Numbered from the stretch's first letter, positions 1 through 6,803 are shown. The stretch: DNA of 7,128 nt from Desulfuromonadales bacterium (GCA_030640215.1 DAOWJU010000252.1:1-7128), one strand, 5' to 3'. Numbers and translations are program-made. The notes: a model not told the origin generated them from the letters alone.

Positions 1-839
1 AGTTGTTCCATCATCTTCTGGTTGTTCACACGCCGGGTTTCCGTCAGGTACGAAAGCATCATCGGGTTCATGACTTGTTTCGCCTCTGCCATATCAATTT
101 GCGGCAGTTTTGGCAGACCCAGCAGGTTGGAGATGGCATTAAAAAATTGCGTCATGGTCCCCGGCTGGCCATCACTGACATTAAAGATATCACCATCGTC
201 CGCTTTTTCAGCCGCTTGCAAACAAACCATAGCCAGATCATCGGCATGGATGCGGTTGGTTGGCGGCGACTCTTCCTCACGCAAGACCGGATGTCCCTGT
301 TCGATTCTTGCCAACGGCAAACGACCAGGACCATAGACACCTGTCACCCGCAGAATCACCACGGGAACATTGTGCTGACGGCCCCACTCCTGCAGAGTGG
401 CTTCGGCATCAGCACGCCGTTGCGCCCGGCTGGTCTGCGGGTTAATCGGAGTCTCTTCCGTGACCCACTCCTCTCCGCAATCACCATAAACACCACTGGT
501 GCTGATGTAAATGATTTTACCCGGTAACTCTGTGGAATCAAAAACCTTGCAGAAGTTACGCATGCGGCTGTCAAATGGCCCACCTCCCGGTGGCGGAGCA
601 AAATAGTAAACCAGTTTACCCGCGACAGAAAGACCAGACAGGGAAATTGAGTCATCGAGATTCCCCATAACCGGCTCGATTCCGTGCAAGCGCAAACGCT
701 CTGCACTTTCATCGGAACGGACCAGTCCGGCAGCTCTGCCACCAGACTCCTGAACCAGGCGCGCGACACGGACACCGACGTCGCCACAACCGATGATCAG
801 GACATCTTTCAGTATATTATTCATTTCACTTACAATCAT
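1..839 (-). CDS. Atypical SDR / NAD-dependent epimerase-like protein (YeeZ-like), C-terminus cut by window edge
   Basis: The reverse strand stays open from 839 to the left edge (279 full codons, no stop reached). The N-terminus has a beta strand and a Rossmann dinucleotide loop, VLIIGCGDVG, with glycines at about residues 17, 19 and 22. Later come ISTSGVYG (about 112-119) and LRVTGVYGPGR (about 163-173), as in extended SDR/NAD-dependent epimerases. The usual catalytic YxxxK is absent: the equivalent place reads RAQRR (about 138-142) before the conserved AE. This matches atypical SDRs such as E. coli YeeZ, so it probably binds NAD(P) in the cytoplasm, with unknown substrate. I chose the ATG at 839 because TAAGG lies 6 bases upstream; the in-frame ATG at 824 is also possible and has no good ribosome site. 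It follows pepN on the same strand after 128 bases that include a palindrome cluster, so it may share the pepN transcript. Family call is firm, function is not. Confidence 0.85.
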   Translation of the reverse strand, partial: MIVSEMNNILKDVLIIGCGDVGVRVARLVQESGGRAAGLVRSDESAERLRLHGIEPVMGNLDDSISLSGLSVAGKLVYYFAPPPGGGPFDSRMRNFCKVFDSTELPGKIIYISTSGVYGDCGEEWVTEETPINPQTSRAQRRADAEATLQEWGRQHNVPVVILRVTGVYGPGRLPLARIEQGHPVLREEESPPTNRIHADDLAMVCLQAAEKADDGDIFNVSDGQPGTMTQFFNAISNLLGLPKLPQIDMAEAKQVMNPMMLSYLTETRRVNNQKMMEQ

Positions 840-874
840 AATCGGCCTTACAGTTTGCGTCATTTTACAGGAGT

Positions 875-926
875 GGGACAGCCCTTACAGGCATGGGGCA
901 GTCCCCTTAACCCCGGGGACAGTCCC
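875..926. repeat. Cluster of three GGGACAGTCCC-type palindromes (left cluster)
   Basis: Three related short palindromes lie in the pepN-SDR gap: GGGACAGCCC (875-884, lacks the T), GGGGCAGTCCCC (895-906, lacks the A) and GGGGACAGTCCC (915-926, complete). Their central CAG triplets are 20 and 21 bases apart and all point the same way. The core is a perfect inverted repeat, GGGAC / GTCCC, around one base. A second cluster of the same element lies at 5747-5831. They resemble REP-like elements that are mobilised by Y1/RAYT transposases in other bacteria, but no transposase is present here. In RNA from the minus strand they could fold between the pepN and SDR messages. Confidence 0.75.
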
Positions 927-967
927 TGTGGTTCTCTAATCTTACGGCTTTACCAATAGTCAGGGTT

Positions 968-3613
968 TTATTGAACCAAGCTCTTTGTAACAATCTCAGC
1001 CACATCCGCAGAGAGTTTCTCTTGCCCCTGAATCCGCTCCAGCTGCGCCCGCATCAAAAGCTGTCGCTCGCTATCGTAGCGCCGCCACCGACTCAAAGGA
1101 GCGATCATCCTGGCCGCCACCTGCGGGTTGAGCGCGTCGAGTTCGATCACCCGGTCAGCAAGGAACGCATACCCTGCACCGGACTGGTCATGAAAACGAG
1201 CCGGGTTGCCTTGAGCAAATGCGCCGACCAGGGCACGCACCCGGTTCGGGTTGCGCAGGGTAAAAGCCGGGTGCTCCATCAAGGCTTTGATTTCGGCAAG
1301 CGTCTCTGACTGTGGCGATGTGGCCTGCAAAGAGAACCATTTGTCGACCACCAGTGGATCGTTTTCAAACTGGTGATAAAGCGCCGCCAGAGCCTCTTCC
1401 CACTTTGGCATCCGGTTGTGTACCAGGCAGGTCAGCGCAGCCATACGATCCGTCATATTATCTGCCGCGACGAAACGCTCGAAACAGTTTTGTTGAATTG
1501 CAGGGGCATCGATAAGCGTTAGATAACTCAGGCAAAGGTTTTTCAGGCTGCGGCGACCGATCGCCTCGGGCTCCAGCGAATAAAGGCCATCGTCCTGCAT
1601 CGCGTTCAGAACAGCAGTGAGTTCGTCTTGCAGTTCAAGCGCCAGCGCTTTGCGCAGCACTTGTCTGGCACTATGGATAGCGCCTGGATCAGCAACACCC
1701 ATAGCCTCTGCCAACTCCATTTCACCAGGCAGAGTCAGTGCCAATGCCAGCAGGGCTGGATCAACCTCCTTATCTTGCAGGGCCACGCGGAAAGCTGCGA
1801 GAAAATCTTCAGGAACCTCTACCGTTTGTTGCGCCTTAAGTTGCTCTGCCATCTCGAGGAGAACATCGGTGGCTAATCGTTGCCCGGCCTCCCAGCGGTT
1901 GAACGCGTCGCTGTCGTTTGCGAAGAGAAAAGCCAGCTCACGGCGTTGGTAAGGATAGCGAACCTTGACCGGTGCCGAGAAGTCTCGCAACAGCGAAGGC
2001 ACTGGAGTAAACGGGACATTAATAAAGGTAAAAAACTGCTCCGCTTGCGTCACCTTAAGCGTCCGTGAGCAGTCTTGCGGTTTTACTTCACCGCTCAATT
2101 GCAAAGGCAGATCACTGCCGTCCGGTCCAATCAGAGCAATTTGCAGAGGGATCAAAAAGGGTTGTTTAGAGGACTGACCCGGCGTATCGGGACAAGACTG
2201 GCGTACGGTCAGCCGGAATTCTTTGGCTGTTGCATCGTAGCAGCCGTCGATTTCGAGGATTGGTGTCCCGGCCTGGCTGTACCAGCGTCGGAGCTGGCTT
2301 AAATCAGCACTGTTGGCATCCGTCATGGCCGCGAGAAAATCATCCGTGGTCACGGCCTGGCCATCGTGGCGTTCAAAGTAAAGGTCCATACCTCGGCGAA
2401 AACCTTCTTTACCGAGCAGGGTCCGGTACATGCGAATCACTTCGGCGCCCTTATTATAGACTGTGGCCGTGTAGAAATTATTGATTTCAATATACGATTC
2501 GGGACGCACCGGATGGGACATCGGCCCGGCATCTTCAGGAAACTGAAAATTACGCAGCAGGCGCACTTCACCGATCCTCTTGACCGCCCGCGAACCCATG
2601 TCGGCAGAGAATTCCTGATCGCGAAATACGGTTAAACCTTCCTTGAGGCTGAGTTGGAACCAGTCTCGACAGGTGACCCGATTACCGGTCCAGTTATGGA
2701 AGTATTCATGGCCGATCACGCCTTCAATCCCTTGGAAGTCCACATCGGTGGCTGTGTCAGGCTTGGCAAGCACGTACTTGGAGTTGAAGACATTCAGGCC
2801 CTTGTTCTCCATCGCGCCCATGTTGAAATCATCGACCGCAACAACCTTATATTCATCGAGATCGTATTCCAGACCAAAAGCTTCTTCATCCCAACGCATG
2901 GCGTTTTTCAGCGAGAGCATGGCATGCTCGCACTTGTAGCGATTACGTTCTTCGACAAAGATCTGCAGGCTGACTTTACGCCCCGACATGGTGACAAAGC
3001 TGTCGTCTATAGCAGTCAGTCGACCGGCGACCATGGCGAAGAGATAGCTCGGCTTCGGGAAAGGATCTTCAAAGGTAGCAAAGTGGCGACCCTCATCGAG
3101 AAGGCCGGAATCAACTAGGTTGCCGTTAGCCAGAAGCACGGGATTAGCTTCACGATCACCGACCAGGGTCGTGGTGTAACGGGCCATGACATCAGGCCGA
3201 TCTGGATAAAATGTGATTTTCCGAAAACCCTGGGCTTCGCACTGGGTACAGAAAATCTCACTGGCCCGGTAAAGCCCTTCAAGAGCGGTATTGGCTTCCG
3301 GGTTTATCTCGACCAACGTCTCCAGAACAAATTGTTCCGGTACATCAGGAATCGTCAGACCTTCGCCGTCGACTGCATATTTATCGGCAGCCAACTCAAG
3401 ATCATCGAGCCGGAGCCCCAGTAACTTGAGTTGCCGACCATGCAGATAGAGCCCGGCTTGCTCGCCCGGGTATTCCGGATTAACTTTAAATTGCAATAGA
3501 GCCCGGACCCTGGTTTGGGTCGGCGCAAGCTCAACATGCAGATCGACTGTTTCGACCAGGTATGCTGGCGGAAGGTAGTCTTCGAGGTAAACTGTTTGTA
3601 AATTCTGCTTCAT
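968..3613 (-). CDS. pepN: Aminopeptidase N (family M1 zinc metallopeptidase), alanyl aminopeptidase
   Basis: PepN removes N-terminal residues from peptides in the cytosol, completing degradation of fragments made by ATP-dependent proteases. The protein is 881 residues, close to E. coli PepN (870), and every key residue is offset by about +5 from the E. coli numbering. Visible are the substrate-binding CTQCEAQGF (Q124, E126), the exopeptidase motif GAMEN (266-270), the zinc site HEYFH (302-306) with the third ligand E325 in LKEGLTVF, and the transition-state tyrosine Y386 in TATVYNKG. Domain order is an N-terminal beta domain (to about 190), a thermolysin-like domain (to about 440), an Ig-like beta domain, then a helical C-terminal domain from about 545. 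No signal peptide is seen. The start at 3613 is set by TAAGGAG ten bases upstream; an open frame continues to a TTG at 3688 but its extra residues are not family-like. It is divergent from the MFS gene and may read into the SDR gene. Confidence 0.97.
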   Translation of the reverse strand: MKQNLQTVYLEDYLPPAYLVETVDLHVELAPTQTRVRALLQFKVNPEYPGEQAGLYLHGRQLKLLGLRLDDLELAADKYAVDGEGLTIPDVPEQFVLETLVEINPEANTALEGLYRASEIFCTQCEAQGFRKITFYPDRPDVMARYTTTLVGDREANPVLLANGNLVDSGLLDEGRHFATFEDPFPKPSYLFAMVAGRLTAIDDSFVTMSGRKVSLQIFVEERNRYKCEHAMLSLKNAMRWDEEAFGLEYDLDEYKVVAVDDFNMGAMENKGLNVFNSKYVLAKPDTATDVDFQGIEGVIGHEYFHNWTGNRVTCRDWFQLSLKEGLTVFRDQEFSADMGSRAVKRIGEVRLLRNFQFPEDAGPMSHPVRPESYIEINNFYTATVYNKGAEVIRMYRTLLGKEGFRRGMDLYFERHDGQAVTTDDFLAAMTDANSADLSQLRRWYSQAGTPILEIDGCYDATAKEFRLTVRQSCPDTPGQSSKQPFLIPLQIALIGPDGSDLPLQLSGEVKPQDCSRTLKVTQAEQFFTFINVPFTPVPSLLRDFSAPVKVRYPYQRRELAFLFANDSDAFNRWEAGQRLATDVLLEMAEQLKAQQTVEVPEDFLAAFRVALQDKEVDPALLALALTLPGEMELAEAMGVADPGAIHSARQVLRKALALELQDELTAVLNAMQDDGLYSLEPEAIGRRSLKNLCLSYLTLIDAPAIQQNCFERFVAADNMTDRMAALTCLVHNRMPKWEEALAALYHQFENDPLVVDKWFSLQATSPQSETLAEIKALMEHPAFTLRNPNRVRALVGAFAQGNPARFHDQSGAGYAFLADRVIELDALNPQVAARMIAPLSRWRRYDSERQLLMRAQLERIQGQEKLSADVAEIVTKSLVQ

Positions 3614-3623
3614 CCGAGACTTG

Positions 3624-3630
3624 CTCCTTA
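3624..3630 (-). promoter_or_regulatory. Ribosome binding site of pepN (decides the start)
   Basis: On the minus strand TAAGGAG lies ten bases before the ATG at 3613. This seven-base match to the anti-Shine-Dalgarno complement fixes the start at Met of MKQNLQTVYL and argues against the longer frame beginning with TTG at 3688. Confidence 0.8.
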
Positions 3631-3644
3631 AAGATGCTAAAACA

Positions 3645-3676
3645 ACCAGCACAAGATACCTTAATTTTGTGCTGGT
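3645..3676. promoter_or_regulatory. Perfect 10+10 bp inverted repeat between pepN and the MFS gene (operator or leader hairpin)
   Basis: ACCAGCACAA (3645-3654) is exactly mirrored by TTGTGCTGGT (3667-3676). Inside, one G-T and two A-T pairs could extend the stem to 13 pairs around a 6-base loop. On the minus strand the right arm is followed by TTGTTTT, so in a pepN leader RNA it could act as a weak terminator or attenuator. Its near-central place between divergent genes equally fits a dimeric regulator's operator. A loose minus-strand promoter guess (TTTGCT, 18 bp, TATCTT) would put the repeat across the pepN promoter. The sequence alone does not separate these options. Confidence 0.6.
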
Positions 3677-3698
3677 AGCAAAGAGCAATCTATGCCTC

Positions 3699-3727
3699 TT
3701 GACTCCCCTTCAACTCCGAGTCAGAAT
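3699..3727 (+). promoter_or_regulatory. Candidate sigma70 promoter for the MFS-acyltransferase pair
   Basis: TTGACT (3699-3704, five of six -35 positions) is followed after 17 bases by CAGAAT (3722-3727, four of six -10 positions). Transcription would begin near 3734, about 50 bases ahead of the MFS start. The -10 match is only moderate. Confidence 0.4.
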
Positions 3728-3783
3728 ACCGATGAATTCAATTCTGACAGCCGGTCGGACTATCAACAACTGGATGTAACTCA

Positions 3784-4935
3784 ATGCTCTACACACCCGC
3801 ATTCTGGGCTATGGCACTGGCCAACCTCTGCCATACTGCCAGCTTCAGCGCCTTCTTCCTGCTGCCTCTCTACATCCTTGATCACGGCGGCAACCAGGGC
3901 GATATCGGCGTGGTCATGGGCGTCTTTGCCCTCGCCTCGGCAGCCAGTCGGCCCTGGGTGGCCGAAATGATCGACCGGATCGGCCGCAAACGCAGCTACA
4001 CCCTGGGCAGTATCCTCATGGTGGCGTCACCTTTTCTTTATATCTACATTCAGGATCCGCTCGGTTCATCCTATCCACTTTTTCTACTCTTGAGAGCCAT
4101 GCATGGCGTGGGCCTGGCCATCTGCTTTACTGCGGTATTCACCTTTATGGCAGACATCCTGCCTAAAGACCGGCTCAACGAAGGGATCGGCATGTTCGGC
4201 ATCTCCGGTCTAATCGGCATTGCCATTGGCCCTGTGGTAGCCGAAATCACTCTTAAGCACTACGGCTTCTTCGGTCTCTTTATCACCGCCGGGATGCTGG
4301 CTGTTGTGGCATTATTCGTCCATCAACCTCTCAAGGAAAGCCACCCGGAACCAAACACAAAGCAGGAGACAACTTTTTTCGGCCTGCTCAGACGTGAAAA
4401 ATTCATCGTGGTAGGGCTCCTGGCCCTGCTCTTCGGATTCGGCCTGGCCGGAACCGGAGGATTTGTCGCTCCGCTTGCTGCAGAGCGCAAGCTCGGCTTT
4501 GTTTCAGTCTACTTTTTCTTTTACTCGGGTGGCGCTATCGCAGTGCGATTTGCCGGTGGCAGGCTGGCCGACCGGCTTGGAGAAAACCGCGTTCTCCCTT
4601 ACAGCATCGTCTTATACATGGCAGGACTCTTTCTGCTGCCGTTCGCATACAACCAGGCCACGCTCTGTGCCGCAGGAGCTCTTTCCGGAATCGGCCATGG
4701 TTTACTTTTCCCGATCCTGAACACCATGGCGGTGCGTGATGAACCGGCTGCAGTTCGCGGCAAGGCTACCGGCATTTTTACCGGCGGGCTTGATGCGGGA
4801 ATCTTTGCAGGGTCGCTGATGTTAGGCTATATTGGTGACTGGTTTGGCCTCAATACTCTTTTTGTTTGTGCAGGTCTGAGTATGGCCGCCGCACTGGTCC
4901 TCTTTCGTTTTCGCACTTCACGTTCCACAACATAG
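3784..4935 (+). CDS. Major facilitator superfamily transporter (12 TM, DHA1-like)
   Basis: This 383-residue inner-membrane protein has about twelve hydrophobic segments with a polar central loop near residues 180-205, the usual MFS 6+6 layout. MFS hallmarks are visible: a motif A-like loop after TM2 (EMIDRIGRKR, 61-70), its second-half counterpart GGRLADRLG (258-266), a TM4 motif B arginine in LLLRAMHGVG (R104), and a motif C-like GIAIGP (145-150) in TM5. These are typical of proton-driven drug or metabolite exporters, but no residue identifies the substrate. The ATG at 3784 is the only usual start after the in-frame TGA at 3745; its ribosome site is weak (only TGGA about nine bases upstream). 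TM1 begins almost at once, leaving a very short N-terminal tail. The acyltransferase gene follows after 13 bases, so the two are probably one operon. The annotation as MFS is secure; any link to lipid transport is inference. Confidence 0.92.
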   Translation: MLYTPAFWAMALANLCHTASFSAFFLLPLYILDHGGNQGDIGVVMGVFALASAASRPWVAEMIDRIGRKRSYTLGSILMVASPFLYIYIQDPLGSSYPLFLLLRAMHGVGLAICFTAVFTFMADILPKDRLNEGIGMFGISGLIGIAIGPVVAEITLKHYGFFGLFITAGMLAVVALFVHQPLKESHPEPNTKQETTFFGLLRREKFIVVGLLALLFGFGLAGTGGFVAPLAAERKLGFVSVYFFFYSGGAIAVRFAGGRLADRLGENRVLPYSIVLYMAGLFLLPFAYNQATLCAAGALSGIGHGLLFPILNTMAVRDEPAAVRGKATGIFTGGLDAGIFAGSLMLGYIGDWFGLNTLFVCAGLSMAAALVLFRFRTSRSTT

Positions 4936-4948
4936 ATCAAAAGGTACT

Positions 4949-5743
4949 ATGAACGACATCAAAGGCTTTTACGAAGGCACTGAATATCAAACTCCGGAGC
5001 ACAAAATCGGCTTGCTGAGCCGACTCTTCCCGACGCTCTCTTTTTACCTCAAACTCATTTTGATCGTCTGGGGTGACAGCCGTAAAGTCAGAAAGGGTGT
5101 TTACGATTCCGCTGCCTGGCATGATGGTAGCGCCAGAACCATCAAGGCCCTGGAAGCAAGCGGTTGCCGACTCCAGGTAACAGGACTGGAGAATCTTAAA
5201 GGGATCGACCGGCCTTGCATCTTCATCGGCAACCACATGAGTTCACTGGAAACATTTGCCCTTCCCTCTCTGATTATGCCTCACGGTTTTGATCTCGCCT
5301 ACGTGGTTAAACGCAGTCTGGTAGACTACCCGATCTTCGGCGACCTGGTTACTGTCCGCGATCCTGTGGTTGTCGAACGGGTCAATCCGCGCGATGATTT
5401 TAAGGTGGTGATGGAAGAAGGTGCCCGCCGTCTCGAGCAGGGCCGCTCATTGATTATTTTTCCGCAGCACACGCGCTCGGTCGATTTCGACCCGAAGAGG
5501 TTCAACAGCATTGGCATCAAACTCGCGCAAAGAACCGGAGCAGTTGTTGTCCCAGTGGCTCTACTGACCTGGGCCTGGTCCGCCGGTAAAATGGTCAAGG
5601 ATTTCGGGCCGGTTATTCCCTCACGCACTATTCACTTTGCCTTTGGCGAACCGATAGAAATCACTGGCAGGGGCCAGGAGGAACAAAAACACATCGTCGA
5701 TTTTATTCAGGGGAACCTGGAGAAATGGAGAGCTGAGAACTAA
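4949..5743 (+). CDS. PlsC-family (1-acylglycerol-3-phosphate / lysophospholipid-type) acyltransferase with variant motifs
   Basis: This 264-residue protein carries the four PlsC/LPLAT blocks in order: NHMSSLE (95-101), KRSLVDYPIFG (121-131), FPQHTRS (171-177) and VPVAL (201-205). A hydrophobic stretch near 29-41 could anchor it to the inner membrane. Such enzymes move an acyl chain from acyl-ACP or acyl-CoA to a lysolipid or another membrane acceptor. Two consensus positions differ: the HX4D motif is H96-X4-E101, and FPEGTR is FPQHTR. From memory, this NHMSxLE / FPQxTR form recurs in a deltaproteobacterial subfamily, so it looks like a subfamily trait rather than decay; length and other blocks are intact. 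AAGG lies five bases before the ATG, and the gene starts 13 bases after the MFS stop, implying translation from the same message. Family is firm; acceptor, donor and whether it makes phosphatidic acid are not known. Confidence 0.9.
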   Translation: MNDIKGFYEGTEYQTPEHKIGLLSRLFPTLSFYLKLILIVWGDSRKVRKGVYDSAAWHDGSARTIKALEASGCRLQVTGLENLKGIDRPCIFIGNHMSSLETFALPSLIMPHGFDLAYVVKRSLVDYPIFGDLVTVRDPVVVERVNPRDDFKVVMEEGARRLEQGRSLIIFPQHTRSVDFDPKRFNSIGIKLAQRTGAVVVPVALLTWAWSAGKMVKDFGPVIPSRTIHFAFGEPIEITGRGQEEQKHIVDFIQGNLEKWRAEN

Positions 5744-5746
5744 CCA

Positions 5747-5831
5747 GGGACTGTCCCCGAACGGGGATGTATTTGGCTAGTTAGGCAAAAGGGTGCTTAG
5801 GGACAGTCCCGTGGGAAACCGGGACAGTCCC
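5747..5831. repeat. Cluster of GGGACAGTCCC-type palindromes (right cluster)
   Basis: Three copies follow the acyltransferase stop codon: GGGACTGTCCCC (5747-5758, inverted relative to the others), then GGGACAGTCCC at 5800-5810 and 5821-5831, whose starts are 21 bases apart. The first copy overlaps a second hairpin, TCCCC-GAAC-GGGGA (5754-5767), so two mutually exclusive folds are possible. The element is the same as at 875-926. In RNA it could help end or protect the MFS-acyltransferase transcript, but no T-run marks a standard terminator. Confidence 0.8.
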
Positions 5832-5838
5832 TCCCCCC

Positions 5839-5867
5839 TTGACGCTCTGCTATCTCATCACTATATT
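5839..5867 (+). promoter_or_regulatory. Sigma70-type promoter of the DnaJ-like gene
   Basis: TTGACG (5839-5844, five of six) and TATATT (5862-5867, five of six) are separated by the ideal 17 bases. Transcription would start near 5874, giving a leader of about 27 bases that contains the AAGGA ribosome site. It begins only seven bases after the last palindrome of the repeat cluster. No CIRCE element was seen and no sigma32-like match stood out, so constitutive rather than heat-shock control is suggested. Confidence 0.65.
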
Positions 5868-5900
5868 AAGCCTGTCCAAAATTCATCATAAGGAAAAATA

Positions 5901-6803
5901 ATGGCCAAAGATTACTACGCCGCGCTCGGCCTTGAGAAAACTGCCAGTGACGAGCAGATAAAAAAAGCTTATCGCAAACTGGCGATGAAGTTCCATCCGG
6001 ACAAAAATCCTGACGACAAGACGGCGGAAGAGCGTTTCAAGGAAATAACCGAAGCCTACGCGGTGCTTTCTGATACGGAAAAGAAGCAGCAATATGACCA
6101 GTATGGCGATGCTGCTTTTCATCAGCGCTTTTCCCAGGAAGACATCTTCCGCAACGCCGACCTTGGCGACATCTTCCGTGAGTTCGGTTTTGGCGGCGGT
6201 GGCGGCGATGACATTTTCGGCCAGATTTTCGGCAATCGAGGTGGTCATCAAGGTTGCGGTGGTCAGCAACGTCCTCGGCCCAGAAAAGGTCAGGACTACC
6301 TGATGCGGATCACCATTCCATTCCGACAGGCAGTGCTCGGTGGCGAGCGCCGGGTCGATCTTGATCGTAACGGCCAGAGCGAACAGCTACAGGTGCGTAT
6401 TCCTCCTGGCATTGAACCCGGTCAGAAACTGCGTATTTCTGGCAAAGGCGGGGCCAGTCCGAATGGCGGTCCAAACGGCGACTTGATGATCGAGATCAAC
6501 ATCACCAAACATCCTCATTTTCGCCGCGAGGAGAGTGACCTCTATACAACAGTCAAAATCCCCTTTACAGGGGCCTGCCTTGGCACATCCGTAGAGGTGA
6601 AAACCCTGGAGGATACCAAGCGCATCAAAATAAAACCCGGCACACAGAATGGCAGTAAAGTCAGGCTCAAGGGGTTTGGTGTTCCGGGACGTTCAGGGCA
6701 ACAGGCTGGAGATCTTTATGCCATCATCGAAGTTGCAGTGCCTAAAGAGTTGAGTGACGAGCAGAAAGAGCTTCTGGATAAACTTGGAGATTTGGATCTT
6801 TAA
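5901..6803 (+). CDS. DnaJ-like co-chaperone without zinc finger (CbpA / type II J-protein)
   Basis: J-proteins stimulate the ATPase of DnaK (Hsp70) and hand it unfolded clients in the cytosol. The 300-residue protein begins with a full J domain ([10 protein letters not shown] to about residue 68) containing the invariant HPD (32-34). A Gly/Phe-rich linker follows (about 94-125), with [12 protein letters not shown] and DDIFGQIF segments. Two beta-rich DnaJ C-terminal client-binding domains come next (about 130-205 and 206-283), then a short acidic helix. The four CxxCxGxG repeats of classical DnaJ are missing, and the only cysteines are C119 and C226, so this is a CbpA-like type II protein. 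AAGGA precedes the ATG with good spacing; a sigma70-type promoter lies just upstream and an intrinsic terminator just downstream, so it appears to be a single-gene unit. No chaperone modulator cbpM, dnaK or grpE gene is adjacent in the window. Confidence 0.94.
   Translation: MAKDYYAALGLEKTASDEQIKKAYRKLAMKFHPDKNPDDKTAEERFKEITEAYAVLSDTEKKQQYDQYGDAAFHQRFSQEDIFRNADLGDIFREFGFGGGGGDDIFGQIFGNRGGHQGCGGQQRPRPRKGQDYLMRITIPFRQAVLGGERRVDLDRNGQSEQLQVRIPPGIEPGQKLRISGKGGASPNGGPNGDLMIEINITKHPHFRREESDLYTTVKIPFTGACLGTSVEVKTLEDTKRIKIKPGTQNGSKVRLKGFGVPGRSGQQAGDLYAIIEVAVPKELSDEQKELLDKLGDLDL

Noticed and set aside
3..527. Plus-strand open frame of 174 codons over the SDR gene
   Set aside because: It is antisense to a well-supported Rossmann protein and its product (many His, Gln and Arg) resembles no family; typical shadow frame.
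875..926. Palindrome cluster as a CRISPR array
   Set aside because: The repeats are only 10-12 bp with about 9 bp between them, diverge between copies and have no cas genes nearby; spacing is far too short for CRISPR.
2654..3118. Plus-strand open frame of 154 codons opposite the catalytic part of pepN
   Set aside because: The antisense strand here codes for the GAMEN and HEXXH regions; the opposite frame has no recognisable domain or credible ribosome site.
3614..3688. In-frame N-terminal extension of pepN to a TTG at 3688
   Set aside because: The added residues are hydrophobic and basic and do not match aminopeptidase N proteins. The ATG at 3613 has a strong TAAGGAG site and gives the normal family length, and the extension would run through the inverted repeat.
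927..5746. Composite transposon or genomic island bounded by the two palindrome clusters
   Set aside because: No transposase, target duplication or long terminal repeats are visible, and pepN inside is a core gene; kept only as a question under the repeat findings.
5886..6269. Minus-strand open frame of 127 codons opposite the J domain
   Set aside because: It mirrors the conserved J domain and Gly/Phe region. Its hydrophobic look comes from the complementary codons, and no upstream signals support it.
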